Assembly: GCF_963576545.1 (NCBI RefSeq)
Contig: NC_083651.1
Span: forward strand, 13,375,886-13,439,885
Reading direction: 5' to 3'
DNA: 64,000 nucleotides
Source of the DNA: Limanda limanda
Taxonomy: Eukaryota > Chordata > Actinopteri > Pleuronectiformes > Pleuronectidae
The notes beneath the pieces are model-generated. The model did no database searches. It was not told the origin of the DNA and saw only the letters and a list, made by a program, of their open reading frames with translations. Both the position numbers and the translations under genes were made by a program. Each line of letters starts with the position of its first letter. Position 1 is the first letter of the stretch. Of the stretch, positions 22,475-35,100 are shown in pieces.

Positions 22475-24055
22475 ACACTGTAAGAAATCTACCCGGTAAA
22501 ACTACTGGCAGCTATAGTCACCAGCAAGATACTTTTTTACTCTACAGCAGAGGTCTTCAATGGAAAATAATTTATTAATTTAATTTATTGGAAAATAAAA
22601 TAAATACAAATACCCCATAGGGGTCGCGAAATTTTTGGTTGAGACAATTTTCAATTTTTTGTAAAAAATTTGTATTTATTTTCCAGCCAATTTTTTCCCC
22701 ACAAATTTAAATGTCTTAAAATACACATTAACATGCATCCAACATATTGTGAGGCTGATTTGACCCTCTGCCTAACAACTGCCATCCGTCGTGTGCTACC
22801 CATCAAGGTCAGACATCTCAAAAATGTGGGAGTATTTGTGCCATCCACAGATAGCTTGAGGATTCACTGTCTCTTCTACATATGTTAATAAAAAACATGA
22901 ATCTGAGAATTATTGTAATAGCTCAGTGTTGTATGCAAGATGTATGTTTATAAAAGGCAGTGGCATGGCAACCTTGTACCTTGCACATGTTTAAATTAAA
23001 AACATGAATATATGAAACTGTGTAATATTTGAATAGTTTAGTATTTAATGCACAATAACAGGGTAGCTATGTTTATACATGACACTAGGCCCAATTCAAT
23101 ATAAAACACAATTTTATACTCTATATATAGTATGGGGTCCCTGCTCCATCTCTCCACCAGTTTGGGGGTCCTTGGCTTGAAAACGTTGAAGACCCTTGCT
23201 CTACAGTATACATACAAACATCAGTTTATAACCACTAAAAAAAATGTACAGTACTATACTGCGTATTTAGATTTTTTACAGTATAATACTATAATGTTTT
23301 GTTGCCATCATACAGTTTTTCACTGTTCCTACTGTTCATTTATGGTTTATTGCCATATAATGTATTAAAATACTATGAAATCTGATTATACAGTATAACA
23401 TTGGTAGAAGCTAATGGTTTAAAAGTTTTACCATTCACAATGATTACCTTTGAAACTGCAAGCATAAAAATGGTTCAGTCAAGAAATGGCCTTAAATCTT
23501 TAGGTTTTTATTGAAGACAAAGCATCAAACATATTCAATAACGATTTAATGCATAAAAAACATCGTCCCTCATGCTGAACAGGCTCTCAATCTGCATGAT
23601 ATTGTCTTCTTTAACTATGAAAATAGATAAACCTGAAACTTCTGCACTGAAGTAAACGTGAGGGTCAGGTGCCATCCACAGGACTTGGACTTCATCTCTT
23701 AAGTAACCAAGGAGCAGGCCTAGTAACCAATTCTTTGCTGTCAGTCATCGTGGCAATCATCCTCTTCTATCCCTCCTCTTATATCATTGAATGCCCATTT
23801 TGTTCCTATGCGTCAACTGTGCTAAATGAAGTAATGGGAATTATTCAGCCTCAGTTGTCCAAATCCATTATTATTGGTTAAAAAATAAATACTTTATTAT
23901 ACTGTAATTGTGGACAGTAGCTTGCTGTAAATATCTCCCTCATCGAAGGCATCAACATTTCTAGTATTCAGATGTAAATAAGAAACAGAGTACAGCACTG
24001 TACAGCATTTCCTGTATTTTTTACAGCAATTTTTTACAGAGCACTGTAACAATCC
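22475..24055. mobile_element. Probable older transposon remnant that hosts a hAT element
   Basis: The stretch begins with CACTGTAAGAAATC and ends with a region whose reverse complement reads CTGTAAAAAATTGC. The interior is rich in TACAGTA-type motifs. This looks like a degenerate inverted-repeat element into which the hAT-type insertion at 22548-23198 later jumped. The outer limits and family are uncertain. Confidence 0.35.
22540..23206. mobile_element. Non-autonomous hAT-type DNA transposon with 8-bp target duplication
   Basis: The element body is 22548-23198. The left end is CAGAGGTCTTCAA. The right end, reverse complemented, is CAAGGGTCTTCAACG. These are near-identical terminal inverted repeats. 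It is flanked by perfect 8-bp direct repeats, CTCTACAG (22540-22547 and 23199-23206). An 8-bp duplication with this kind of terminus is typical of hAT elements. The 651-bp interior is AT-rich with no transposase frame, so it depends on an enzyme made elsewhere. Confidence 0.8.
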
Positions 24056-26010
24056 TGTACTTATTGCACTTGAATATTTACCATTTAAATGCAGAGAATA
24101 ACTCTATCTGCGTAATTTCCCCTGTTGAAGTCAGAGCTATCTCAGATCAACCCTGATTCTCACTCAAGATGACTTTCCACTGGAGAACCCACAGTTTATT
24201 CTGGGAGGCGGAGTCCTGGGTATCTAGGGGTTGATTCCTGATAGGAAATGCCTCTAAAGCCAACAGGAACACAGCACAATGGAGAACATTGTGAAGAATC
24301 ACAGGGTTTTTATTTAAGGCTGTGAACAGGAGAGTAGGGAACAGGAGAGTAGGGGACAGTGCTGAGGATGTGAACACGTCCTGGTTTTAGTTTTCTCATT
24401 TTGCGTCATCCCCTCGTCAAAACGTATAAATCACAAGTGTGTCATCCAATGAAATGAAAGAACCCCCTGCCATGTCTCATCCCCTCTCTGCTATACGTCC
24501 TCTCAGGTTTTTTCTACCATACGGCTCCTCTGCACTTACACAACAAAACAGACGAAAGACGTGGGATTCTAACAGCGGGGGGTTATGGCTTGAATACACA
24601 CCGACAGACGGACGGATGGTGATCGACTTATACTGAGGAGAGAAGTCAAATGGACGCAGAGCAGAGCAGCTGTTTGCTCTGATTTCTCTCGTGCGTCACA
24701 CTCCGGCCCCTCAGGAGCAGCACAGCAGTTTGAAACTAACCCCTGAACTTTATTGGCAGGGCCACGAGGACACAGCTTACAGTGGCGTTGGTTGCCAAAA
24801 TGTGTTTATTGTTTCCCATATTTTCTTAGAGCGTCCCTTCTGAGCAAGCGAATGTCGAATGGTCACGTCTGTGCTGCTGCTCTGATGTCAGCCAAGTGTT
24901 AAACTCGTCCTGTGCCAAGGACGCACTGAGTTGTTTCAGCCTGAAGGAGAACTGTCAATAAGACGTGTCTTGTTAACGTTCCCTCTTTTAAAAGTCAAGC
25001 TGATTCTCCACAAAGTCATGCTACTGTAAACTTATGATTACTGACATTTTACTAATAAGGATCCATTTTTAAGCTGTGATTGGCCAGTTAATCCATTGTT
25101 CTGCTCGTCAGTTATAAGCCATTAGTAATGACAACTCTTGGATTAGCAGGTTGTGGATAATCCTCTTCCAGCCCGACAGTTTGCTATAGATTCACATGGA
25201 ATTAAATCTAAGTTATTGAAGTCATGAACACAATTTTAAGACTTTCTGATTTCTTATTACTGTTAATTGTTAATACAAATATCTTCAGCAACGCACGGAT
25301 TCTGCTGTCGTAAATGAGCCGTTTATAAATGGATTTTAGGCTCGACGAAGAGCTCTCTAAGTTCCTAGGATATAAATCTTTTATAAATGATCCATCAACC
25401 AGTAATGAAGCCATTTATTACAACTTTTAAACCCTTTATACAGTTCATCTAGTGGAGTCTAGAACTGTGTGCTCAGACGATGGATGTCTTTGGTGGCGAC
25501 CTCCATTTATTCTGACAGAAAGAGATAAATAACAAAATCCTCTCATCATCTGTGTTCATAGATTGAGCACCACAAACGCAACAGAGGCTAAAATCCAACA
25601 TTTCTACGACCACAGTGTCACAGACCTCTCGCCATGGAGGAGGGCAGGAAAAGTGAAGAGATGGAAGCAGGATAAATTGTTTTATATGGATGGGAATCAC
25701 TGAAAGTCAATAGAGGAACAGAAACGTGATCCACATATTGACTACAGAGGTCTAACATGCAAGATCTCGAAAACAGACTGCTGTATAAAGATGAATGATG
25801 TCTCCCCACTTCCTCCCACTATCCAGAAACAAAGCAAAAATATTCTGCATACGAACTCTGGCATCTTGCTCATTTGGAGCCGGGGTCTGCAGTAGAAAAC
25901 CTTCTGATACACGCACTTGAGTCAGACTCAGCTGTCTATCATAAGGTTTTTATGGCTTAAAATAACTAATTGAAAACAAACTTATCAGGTAAATTAACAC
26001 TTGAACAAAC
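24056..26010. other. Intergenic DNA, nothing recognised
   Basis: No gene or clear element. A segment at about 25290-25440 has repeated TTTATAAATG/CATTTAT-type motifs and may be a decayed dispersed repeat. Confidence 0.4.
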
Positions 26011-26011
26011 A

Positions 26012-26236
26012 TCAGTGTGATAAGAAGTACCTAAAATGACAAAAAAAATATATTTCAGAAAAAAATTTCAAAGTTTACTTTGACTTTTTAGTTTGGTCCA
26101 AGTCCAATCCACCAACATGGACAAGGTTGGATTTGTGAGTTACATACCGCAGCCGGCCACCAGGGGGCGATCAAGATGCTTTTGCTTCCCTTTAGGGGAG
26201 CTCTCATGTTGCACTTCTTTATATACAATCCATGGG
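26012..26236. mobile_element. Truncated copy of the 59.5-kb inverted-repeat element
   Basis: It shares an ordered series of blocks with 59670-59855: GATAAGAAGTACCTAAAATGAC, CAACATGGACA, a CCACCAGGGGGCGATCAAGATG block, and a CTTTATATACAATCCATGGG end (compared with CTTTATAGGCAGTCTCTGG). Only the right half of the element is present, so this is a decayed 5'-truncated copy. Confidence 0.65.
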
Positions 26237-26239
26237 TAT

Positions 26240-26555
26240 TGAATATTAGCACAGATTGTGTGTATTTATAACATCATATATTATAAATGTATGTTTGTTG
26301 CATGTCCCACTTGCTCCACATATTTTCTCCACAAATTTGTACAAATCGGATAAACTCAAGCAGAACAAGATACACCTGTGTATCGATTTTTGTGAAGATC
26401 GGTCAATGTGAACCTGTTCCGGGGGTCTCGGGGGGCACCGTTGAGCCATTTTGCGACGCCCATTAATAATAAGAATTTGAGCATGGTAAAGCCCTCAAAA
26501 AGCCAATTCATTTGCCTGAATAATACTAATAATAATACTACTACTACTACTACTA

Positions 26556-26632
<77 letters not shown>

Positions 26633-26700
26633 TAATAATAATAATCCTTACAATTTCAATAGGGCCTCACCTGTCAGTGCCTGTCAGTGCTGGGGCCCTA
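26240..26700. mobile_element. Dispersed retroposon-like element with a (TAA)n tract
   Basis: A body with motifs such as TGTGAAGATCGGTCAATGTGAA and CCATTTTGCGACGCCCATTAAT is followed by a long TAA tract and then AATAGGGCCTCACC...GGGGCCCTAAT. From memory this arrangement recurs in fish genomes and resembles the tail of a non-LTR or SINE-like element. The family is not identified. Confidence 0.4.
26517..26645. repeat. (TAA)n microsatellite
   Basis: About 130 bp of AAT/ACT triplets, with few interruptions after 26555. It lies inside the retroposon-like element. Confidence 0.95.
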
Positions 26701-28215
26701 ATTATAAACTATTTCCTCTGCATGACTGAAATGACCTGAAATATACTTTAAACAATTGATACTTATGACACCTCTGACCCAGTACGTATACAAATTCAAA
26801 TACTGAGGATATGTGCAGTGGTTTTGTAGCTACATTTAATTAAAATTTCAAATTTGGGCGGTAGCGAGGAGAACCCAACAGTGCACAGACCAACCTGTAC
26901 TTTCACATTCTTCGACTTTGAACACACACCCACTGCAGCAGCTCAGCAGATAGGAATTTAGAAATATGAAAATGATGGGTGGAAAGCATGTAAAGCATTT
27001 AATTGTTGCTGACCATGCAACAGTGTGAGGAGTGCATGTGAAGAACAACTAACTGGGGCAGAGAACCCCCACGTGCACGAGCACACAGACCCAGTGGAGC
27101 CTCTGAGAAGAGTTTGATGCTGATGTGCAGTGAAAGGCAGAGGTGGTGCATTAGTTGGAGTGTGGAGCCGCTGTGAGTCAGATTGTGCTGCCGTGTCAGC
27201 TCGTCCAGACAGACACTGCTCTCTCCAGGCTCTGTGTGGGTGTCTCTCGGGGGACAGAGAGGCTTTTCTGTTACGAAACCCAGAGCTCAGGCCAGGAGCT
27301 GCTGCACCTCTTCAATTCTTCATGACATGCAAGGGCTGCCTGCATAGCCTGGTTGGCAGCGCTGGGGGGTCACAGGGCTCCAGTGCAAAATGTTTTTAAA
27401 AATCACACGTCCATTAACAGATTATCTCCAGCACTTTGATATTTTATGTGGGCTTTTACGACAGGATGTTTCCACAAAGAGCGTTTTAATCTTTGTTTCG
27501 GCTCGTAGTCAAATGCATTTACTTGGTCAGTTACAGTGATCAAAGTCCTACAGGAGCCGTACGCTCTGTGCTGTTGTTTGCTCTCAAAGTGTTCTGCAAG
27601 AACTTTTAAAGTCACAGTTTCTCCAACAATTCCCTACATTTTTAAACAGCCTTTCTGAGCTGTCTGCACAATATGAAATAAAATGAAACTGGGGTCATAT
27701 CCCTGCTCAAATGTTAAATGTTGACTTTAAGGCCACAATAAATAAGAGAAATCTAACTTTTTAAAACTTTGTTTGAACTGGGGTCAAAGCTGCAGCCATT
27801 GACCCTGAGTAAAAAGCTGGTTGGGCGGTTGTTGTTTAATGGAGAATCCTGTGATAATGACAGTTTTGTCAAAGTTTGGTTTAATTCATTCAGAAAGTAT
27901 CAGAGATCAATCTTCACAGTTATCTGTTAACCCAAGGTGTCCTGGACTGAAACCGAAAGCAGCAGTTGTGACCTCAGCGGAGAAACTGTGTTGTGACAGA
28001 CTCAAGAGAGCGTTTGTCATAGATTTGTAATTTCAGGGTTAAGTGGACTGAATTACTGGAATCTCTCTCTGTGGGAAAATAAAAAAGATAAACTCAAAAG
28101 GAATCGCTCCTGATGTCTTTGTGAGAAGAAAAAAGAAAAAAGAAGTTAGATTTTTAGGATTAATTTTGTCTTTGAAATATGCGTATGTATATATTTAAAA
28201 TATGTTAATGAATTT
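26701..28215. other. Intergenic DNA, nothing recognised
   Basis: No exon, RNA gene or defined repeat was found. A modestly GC-richer patch at 27050-27390 has no coding pattern that I recognise. Confidence 0.45.
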
Positions 28216-28219
28216 GGTT

Positions 28220-28440
28220 TTTATCACCAGAGAGGTGGTTATGTTTTCATCACTATCTATTTGATTGTTGGTTTGTTTGTTTGTTTGTTTGCAAGATTGC
28301 GATAGAAACTACTGGACGAATTATCACAAAACTTGGTAGAAGGATGCGATATAAGACCCCATTCAATTTTGATGTGGACCCAGACCTGGGGGCGGATCCA
28401 GGAATTATTCATCACTTTCTTTAACATTCTGAGATAGAGT
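28220..28440. mobile_element. Remnant of a widespread fish repeat with a (TTTG)n motif
   Basis: The order is GGTTATGTTTTCATC, a (TTTG)n stretch, ACTACTGGACGAATTATCAC, AAACTTGGTAGAAGGATG, GGGGGCGGATCCAGGAATTATTC, then CACTTTCTTTAACATT. From memory this matches a dispersed non-coding repeat common in fish genomes. The copy is incomplete and its class is not resolved here. Confidence 0.5.
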
Positions 28441-28910
28441 GAGAATAATTCATGGACCCTGATGAAATCGATCAGGTGTATTTATGGAACTGATATTTAT
28501 GAGTGTGTGAAATATTATTATTATTAGTTTGATTAGTTTAAATTAAGGCATTATTATTACCATTAAAAGATAATGTCCTAATAACTGGTAGTTAGCAGTT
28601 TTTGAACATAACAAAATGTCCCTTGTTTGCCACGCACAGTTTTAGGAGGTGTGACGTTTCCTTTTATCACGCTCGCTGTTGACTGCATTAGACTTTAATC
28701 CATTAACTGCCTACTGACATTTTAAGTATCAGCCGCGTTGTTAATGGCTCCAGCGGCGCTTAAAATGTGTCACTTCTGTGTCACCTGATGAACTTCAGTG
28801 TCTCCGCTGCCGGTGACCTTGCATACCACAGGCTTATGTAACCTCAGCAGTCTCCGTTTCCACAGACGTGCAACATGAGCTCCGACACAGAAGTCTGAAC
28901 GCACCGTGTG

Positions 28911-28914
<4 letters not shown>

Positions 28915-28968
<54 letters not shown>
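28915..28968. repeat. (GT)n microsatellite
   Basis: About 54 bp of uninterrupted GT. Confidence 0.97.
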
Positions 28969-28972
<4 letters not shown>

Positions 28973-30044
28973 CGTAGCGACCTCTCACACACCTGCTATT
29001 CAACACAGGTTTCCAGCAGCTAGGTGGGACATTTTGGGATGGGTGCGTTTGATTCAGTTTAGCACATTTTTAAATATCAGTAAGAGGAGTTGAAGACAAA
29101 CAGCATGTGTGTTTAAACGCTGATGTGTATATTCCAGTGCACGTGCGGAGGTGTTTGTGGACGCATGTGTTTATTTGTGCCAGATGAGATGTTGTTCTGA
29201 CTGAGGAGGTTTTCCGTTTTGGGAGCCCCCGTCCTCCCCATCTGTTTTTACATCTTCTACGTCAATGCCTCCAGACCGTCACTGAGTGAAAGGGTTTTCC
29301 CGCTCGATGCCTCCTGAGAGCTGCTGCCAGGCTCGCTTCATCACTGTATGTCTTACGGGCCAATGAGTTTTCCGTTTAAGCTGGAGAGAATACTTCAGTG
29401 GAAAAAGTGAATAAACTTCCTCACTGGTCCCTCAACTTCCTCATCTCTTTTGTTTACGCACCCTGGCATTTTCCAAACAGCTTTTTGTGCAGTGCAATAA
29501 TAAACTCATTTGTAATTGTTTCCCCTCAGTGAAATGGCAAGACCCACATAAGATCCTGACGTCAACAGGATGTGCGCTCACTTCCTTCTGAGCAGAGGCA
29601 CTCGTTCCTGTCATCTGACTTGCAGTCATGTGGTTGTGCAGTAACTTTGTGCAACAAAAAGACGGAGAGGAAGTAACTCGACAGGGCAGCTGGGGAGAGA
29701 GTGACTCCAGCCTTGTAAATGAACAGAGACACGGCCGAGCGGAGGACTCGCAGAGTGACAGACGAACCGCCCGGAAGGATTTGAGTATACCAGACAGAAC
29801 ATAAAGCAACGGACAAAGGGGATGAGGGGACAAAAAGAGGAGCAGGAGGCGCAAATCTGTCAGACGAGACTGTTAATTACCTCGACAAAATTCTGCAGAG
29901 CCTTATGACTGCCAGGCTGGAACAAACTATAGCTCCTTGTCTCAAATAATCAGCTCTGCTAATGCCAACCCTTGCCCCCTGACTGGACCCATTTCTCTGC
30001 CCTCCGTCTGGCTGCACAAACGCTCATGACCCACTTAGAGAAGC

Positions 30045-30045
<1 letters not shown>
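28969..30045. other. Intergenic DNA, nothing recognised
   Basis: No exon-like pattern or known protein signature. Confidence 0.45.
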
Positions 30046-30126
<81 letters not shown>

Positions 30127-30127
30127 G

Positions 30128-30158
<31 letters not shown>

Positions 30159-30166
30159 ACATACAC
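30046..30166. repeat. (CA)n microsatellite
   Basis: About 120 bp of CA with a few CG and TA interruptions near the right end. Confidence 0.97.
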
Positions 30167-30904
30167 AGAAAGAGACATATCTCTACAATCAGCTCTGAGA
30201 AACAGCTCAGAGAAATGAAAGGCAGACTTGTTAGCTTTCCTCAGACTTGTCGGCTGCATTGTGAGGCCAGTTCTGGCCGATGGCCTCATGTGTCCACTGC
30301 AGCGGCGAGTGTTGACAGAGGTAAACAAACAAGCTGCATCCAGTCCGAGCTGAGACAAAGAGCCAGTCATTGAGAGGAGAGAGTGTGAGGAGGCCACTCT
30401 GACCGATAACCCCCCAAAACCAGCAGCAATTTATGTGTGTGTGTCTGATTATATTGGATCTCAAACACAAAAATGAATTTCTTCTTATTAATGTTCAGTT
30501 CATACGGCCATGGGGTAGGTCGGGGTTGCTCGAAAGCAACATTACATCACAAGTCAGCTGCAGCCCTCCTTCCTGCATAGTCACTGCACAGTCATGAGGG
30601 GGATGAGGATGACTGCACATGTGCGCCCCAGTGGGTTGGATTCTCGGAAGATCTATCCAGGAATATTGATGAAACCACACAGTGTGTCTTGAAAAACATA
30701 TGCAGGGACCAATAGATGTCTCAAGTTTCAAAAAGTAATTTTGGGCAAAAAAACAAACTATCAGGGAATCTCTATAGCTGAGAGTCTTCGCTTCACATGA
30801 CTTCAATGGGGAAAACACCAAATAATTGTGTTCAACTTAATTGTATCAAGTCACACATATACAATTTCTAACTTTAATTTAGAAGAACTTAATTCATTTG
30901 TGTG

Positions 30905-30985
30905 GTACCAATTGAAGGGTCATATAAATCATTAAGATACATCATCTGGGAACCATGAAAGTCTGCACTTTATGTTCCATTCCAA
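30905..30985. mobile_element. Fragment of a fish dispersed repeat
   Basis: AAATCATTAAGATACATCAT, then CTGGGAACCATGAAAGTCTG, resembles part of the repeat also seen at 56165-56345. It is short and diverged. Confidence 0.4.
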
Positions 30986-31514
30986 TAATTGATGAGATAA
31001 ACAACTCATGTCTCTTTGTGGTGCAGGAAGGAGTCTGGGCAGCACTAATACCCATGATACCTTCCCGCAGCATGTGGTCATGTAGCGACAAAGTAGCAGC
31101 GTTCTCTCCGGGTTCACGAGTGAAACAGGAGCTGGAGGCCGACGAGTCAGGCCCTTGTGACGCAGCCGTCACCTGATAACTCCTCCCAAGTTTCCACAGA
31201 GACACAACTTCTGACACTCCTGTGTCATGGTGCGAGCAAGTGGTGCGACGAGGGGCTCCGACTGCGTCTGTGATCGCCGTTCCTCCTTGGCTCCATCATC
31301 TCTGCCACGCGCTGAAGTGAGAGATGACACAAGGCCAAAAGACAGAGTGGAGTTGATCTGTTCTAGTTCCATGTCTCTGAATCCTTCTGAGAAAACCAGA
31401 AATCTCTGTGTGATTGTCTGTCTGTTTTTTTGAGTTTCTCGATAACAACAACAACCCATAAACATGGCGGGGGGTGTATTTCTGAGAAACCTGGTGAATG
31501 CATTTCGAGGAATT

Positions 31515-31531
31515 GCCCCCCCCCCCCCCCT
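31515..31531. repeat. Poly-C run
   Basis: About 17 consecutive C. No associated function is seen. Confidence 0.9.
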
Positions 31532-31875
31532 ATTTATTTAAAAGAGAACTTCCTGAGATGACATGTGATTTCAAACACAGAATACTCCTTTGTGAGATGG
31601 AAAGATACATATTTCTTTGTAAACAGAAATAAAAACACTATCATAATTTCGACAATATCAATTTGATCAATAGCTCTTTTTAAAGACACGTGTATTTCAC
31701 AGCCTTCACCCAGGAGAAAATATTAGTCTTTAAACCTATTACTAAATTATTGACTCATATGAACTGTTTTAAAATCTTGATATTATTTCTAGCCACATCG
31801 TCCATTCTTAACGGGCATAAAACAGCAAATAACATTTTTAAAAACACCAGAATTGATAGAACCTTGGTGGGTAGG

Positions 31876-31908
31876 TGAGAGTGGAGGTGGAGGTGGAGGT
31901 GGAGGGGC
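31876..31908. repeat. (GGAGGT)n short tandem repeat
   Basis: About 5 hexamer copies of GGAGGT. Confidence 0.9.
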
Positions 31909-32110
31909 TCAACACCGACGGTTTGTTTGTGGTTTGTGCGTTTGTGTGTGTGACTGTTTAGAGGGAGACCAATTCAGCACACAGCTGCTTGATGAACTCA
32001 GTATGAGACAGTGATGGAATGTGATGCCTGTAATGGAATGCTCACACAGTCGCCAAAGCCTGCTGTACAATATTAACAGAGTCCAAAGTGCGTCATAGCT
32101 CTCACAGCTG

Positions 32111-32178
32111 ACTGTGTGTGTATATGTATGTGTGTGTGTGTGTGTGTGTGTGTGGGTTTGTGTAAGTGTGTGTGTCCC
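32111..32178. repeat. (GT)n microsatellite, imperfect
   Basis: GT repeats with TA and GGG interruptions. Confidence 0.93.
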
Positions 32179-32179
32179 T

Positions 32180-35100
32180 TTAATCTTTCTCTCTACTGTA
32201 GTGCCACACCGGTCTTGTGGTGGTGAAGTATGAGCCTCAAAATCCAAGTCCCTGGGTGGTGTCGCCATAGAGACGGGAACAATGGCAGCGCTGCACATTC
32301 ACCTCATATTAAGGGCGAGTGCTACGTCAAAGATTACAGCTCTGACTGCAGCACCAGAGGGTGGAGACAATTAGTTATAGGGTGTTTTGAAGACATAAAA
32401 ACTTTCTGCTGGTTTTAATTTGACGGGATAATGATGATCATGATAACAATTACAGTCAATCCACAGTATACTATATTATTATAGGATGAAGAGCAAGAGT
32501 CAAGTCATTGGTTTAGACATTTTGAGCAGTGGTGTAGCATCCGTGTGAATCTGGAATCCTATCTCCTGGAGATACATTCATATAACGTTCAGTTCATGTT
32601 GGTTTACGTCTGATGGGGATTTGTTTTGTTTTTCATGTGAAAAATAGGGAGACATCCCATCATTGTCTGTCAGCATTAAAGTTGTCAGGTATTTAGGGGA
32701 TAATGTGTCAAAATAAAAGTTTTGCACCATACATAAACATCGTACCGGCATTAAAATAAGGTGTATAAATATCCATATGAAGCTGGAATTCTGTCTCCTG
32801 GAAATCACATTTATATAAAACTAATATGCATGAAAAAGTATGATGTTAAGAAAATGTCAACGTGATCAGATACATTTTCTTTTAACAGTTTGAGCAAAGA
32901 TTTGTTTTTTCGTTATCTTAAGAGTCGTAAATATGATGCTCATGAATGTATTAGCAAAATGTTCCTGGACAACATGTTTGTTTCGTTTCAGAAAAGGAAG
33001 TAGGTGTTTCAAATCAATTTCTGTGAGACAAAAGCGTTTTTTCTCTACTTTCGTCTGATACAGAAACCCGTGACAGTTTCATAACTCATTCAACCATTCC
33101 AAACACAGCTGTACATCTACCAACATCTCTACAATGTAAAGAGTGGAAACACTGGGCGAGAGGTGGGGTACACATAGGATAGGTTGCCGGCAATTGTCCG
33201 AAATGTAGAAGGATAACATTTTCAGGAAACATAACAGAGCAGTGAAACAAATGATGAATGAAATGTGAAAACTCAGTTAAACTTTTTTTTAAATACCATG
33301 AAAATTGGTACAGTTTGGTCGGCTGCCAGTGAAAATTCTTCTTGAGGCGTGGTTCTGCTGAAAGGAAACTCCCTGTAGTCATTGCTAATTATTTGTTCCA
33401 GCTCTAATAACATAATGTGACCCAGCTACAGGAGATAATGCTAATTCCGCTGCTGGGTGTGTTTAAAGGTCATGAAACTTAAACTTCATATAAACCACGT
33501 ACCGAGTACCTGTGTACGCACATAGCTCTCATTAACAGGTGACGCAGTACCTGCTGTACAGTATCACTTGTTAGTGACCTTAACGTGTCAGACAAAGCTA
33601 AAAAAAGATCTGTAGAGCAATGCAAAACAACCTGCCCAGGTTGTTTAAACAGTCATTGTTTTCCGGCCTTTGTTATTTACTTCAACCAGATTTCCTATCA
33701 GCTCAGTTTTTATGCTCAGAATCACTGATTGTACTCAGACAGCATTACAATGTCAACAACGTTCTATTATCGCGGGATATTTTTGCCAGATAATTAGTTA
33801 AATATGACATGTTCACATGGTCTCCCAGGTCTATTCACACAATTATTTTTTAATTCTGGTCTCCACCAACTCCTGAGAGAAATATCAGGCTCTTTAGCTG
33901 CTTAATGATCCACTTCATCAGTAATTAGCTCTCCGGTTTTTTTCTATTGGACAAAACAATGCTCTGAGGCAGGCAGATTAATCTTTACAAATGACCTTTT
34001 CACATTGTTTTAACATTATTATTGATTAAAGCCACTTTAAAATCAATGATCAGACTCAAAAGGAAGAAAACCTAGGGTGCGACAAATAGACATGACCCTG
34101 ATAATGTAGCACCATATTAAATTGGATATATGCTGTTCGATATATTTTCTCAGACTTTCACTCATTTTACGGTCGGACCGAATTTCGGCTTTGGTTTGCG
34201 TCATTTGCCGCAGAGTGGACAGTGTTCCTCACCGGCTGTTGGACGAATTTCTGACATGTCCGAATACTTGTGAGAAATGGCATCGCCCCCTCTTTTTAAA
34301 TGTTCAGCCACACAGAATTACACAAATGGTCAATTCAGCACATTTCCCCTTTTTTTACCATTTCAAAAGCTCTAAAACTTTGATTTCTTTGAAAATAAGT
34401 CTGGAGGGGCAGACAGAAAAATCGTGACTTTCGAATTTCCATAGCAGAATTTCACAAAACAAAGGCTGAAATAATCCTTTATGCCGGTTTGGAGTAGTCT
34501 CTTTGTCAGCTGTGTCCATTACTGCTAATGTGTCCTGCACAGTTTGTACAAAAAAACAAAGGTCATTGCTCATTTTAACAGCAAAAATCTCAAAGCTTTT
34601 TGTGGCTGTTTTCCTCTTCGTGTGTGTGAACTGAGTGGAGCTAACTTTGTAATGCACGGTTTCGCTGTACACATCCGAAACATGTTTGTTTACTCTGCTG
34701 TGAACGTCCACGAGTTCCACAAATCCTCTGGTATTCGTACTCATCCTGCCAGAGGGCTCGGTTATTGGCAGTGACGCATGTGTACAGTTCGTCGCTCACG
34801 TACACACAATTAGCGGGGTGCTAATCTCACCGCGAGGGGAGAGCTTCAAAAGCCGCCAAATTGGCTTGGTAGAGAACATTTTCCCCATTGTTTTTTTGAA
34901 TCTGCTTCACAGCACATTCAGACCAGTGGTGCACTTCATAGTTTCTTATGCAACAGTCCTTGTGACTGTTACAGTATCACTGGCATTTTGACTCTGAATT
35001 TCCCTTTTGTCATCAAAGGTTCACTTGGATTTTTTTGTTTTTACATTCCACAGTTGCACTTCTTCTCTCCAGCGTTTGCTTTTTCCCCTAAACTTCTGTC

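Noticed and set aside
29959..30397. Open frames of alternating Thr-His or Cys-Val residues.
   Set aside because: Microsatellite translations of (CA)n, not proteins.
33433..33455. TAATGCTAAT resembles the start of miR-155, whose human gene lies near APP.
   Set aside because: Only about 10 bases match, the rest differs, and no complementary arm for a precursor hairpin is present.
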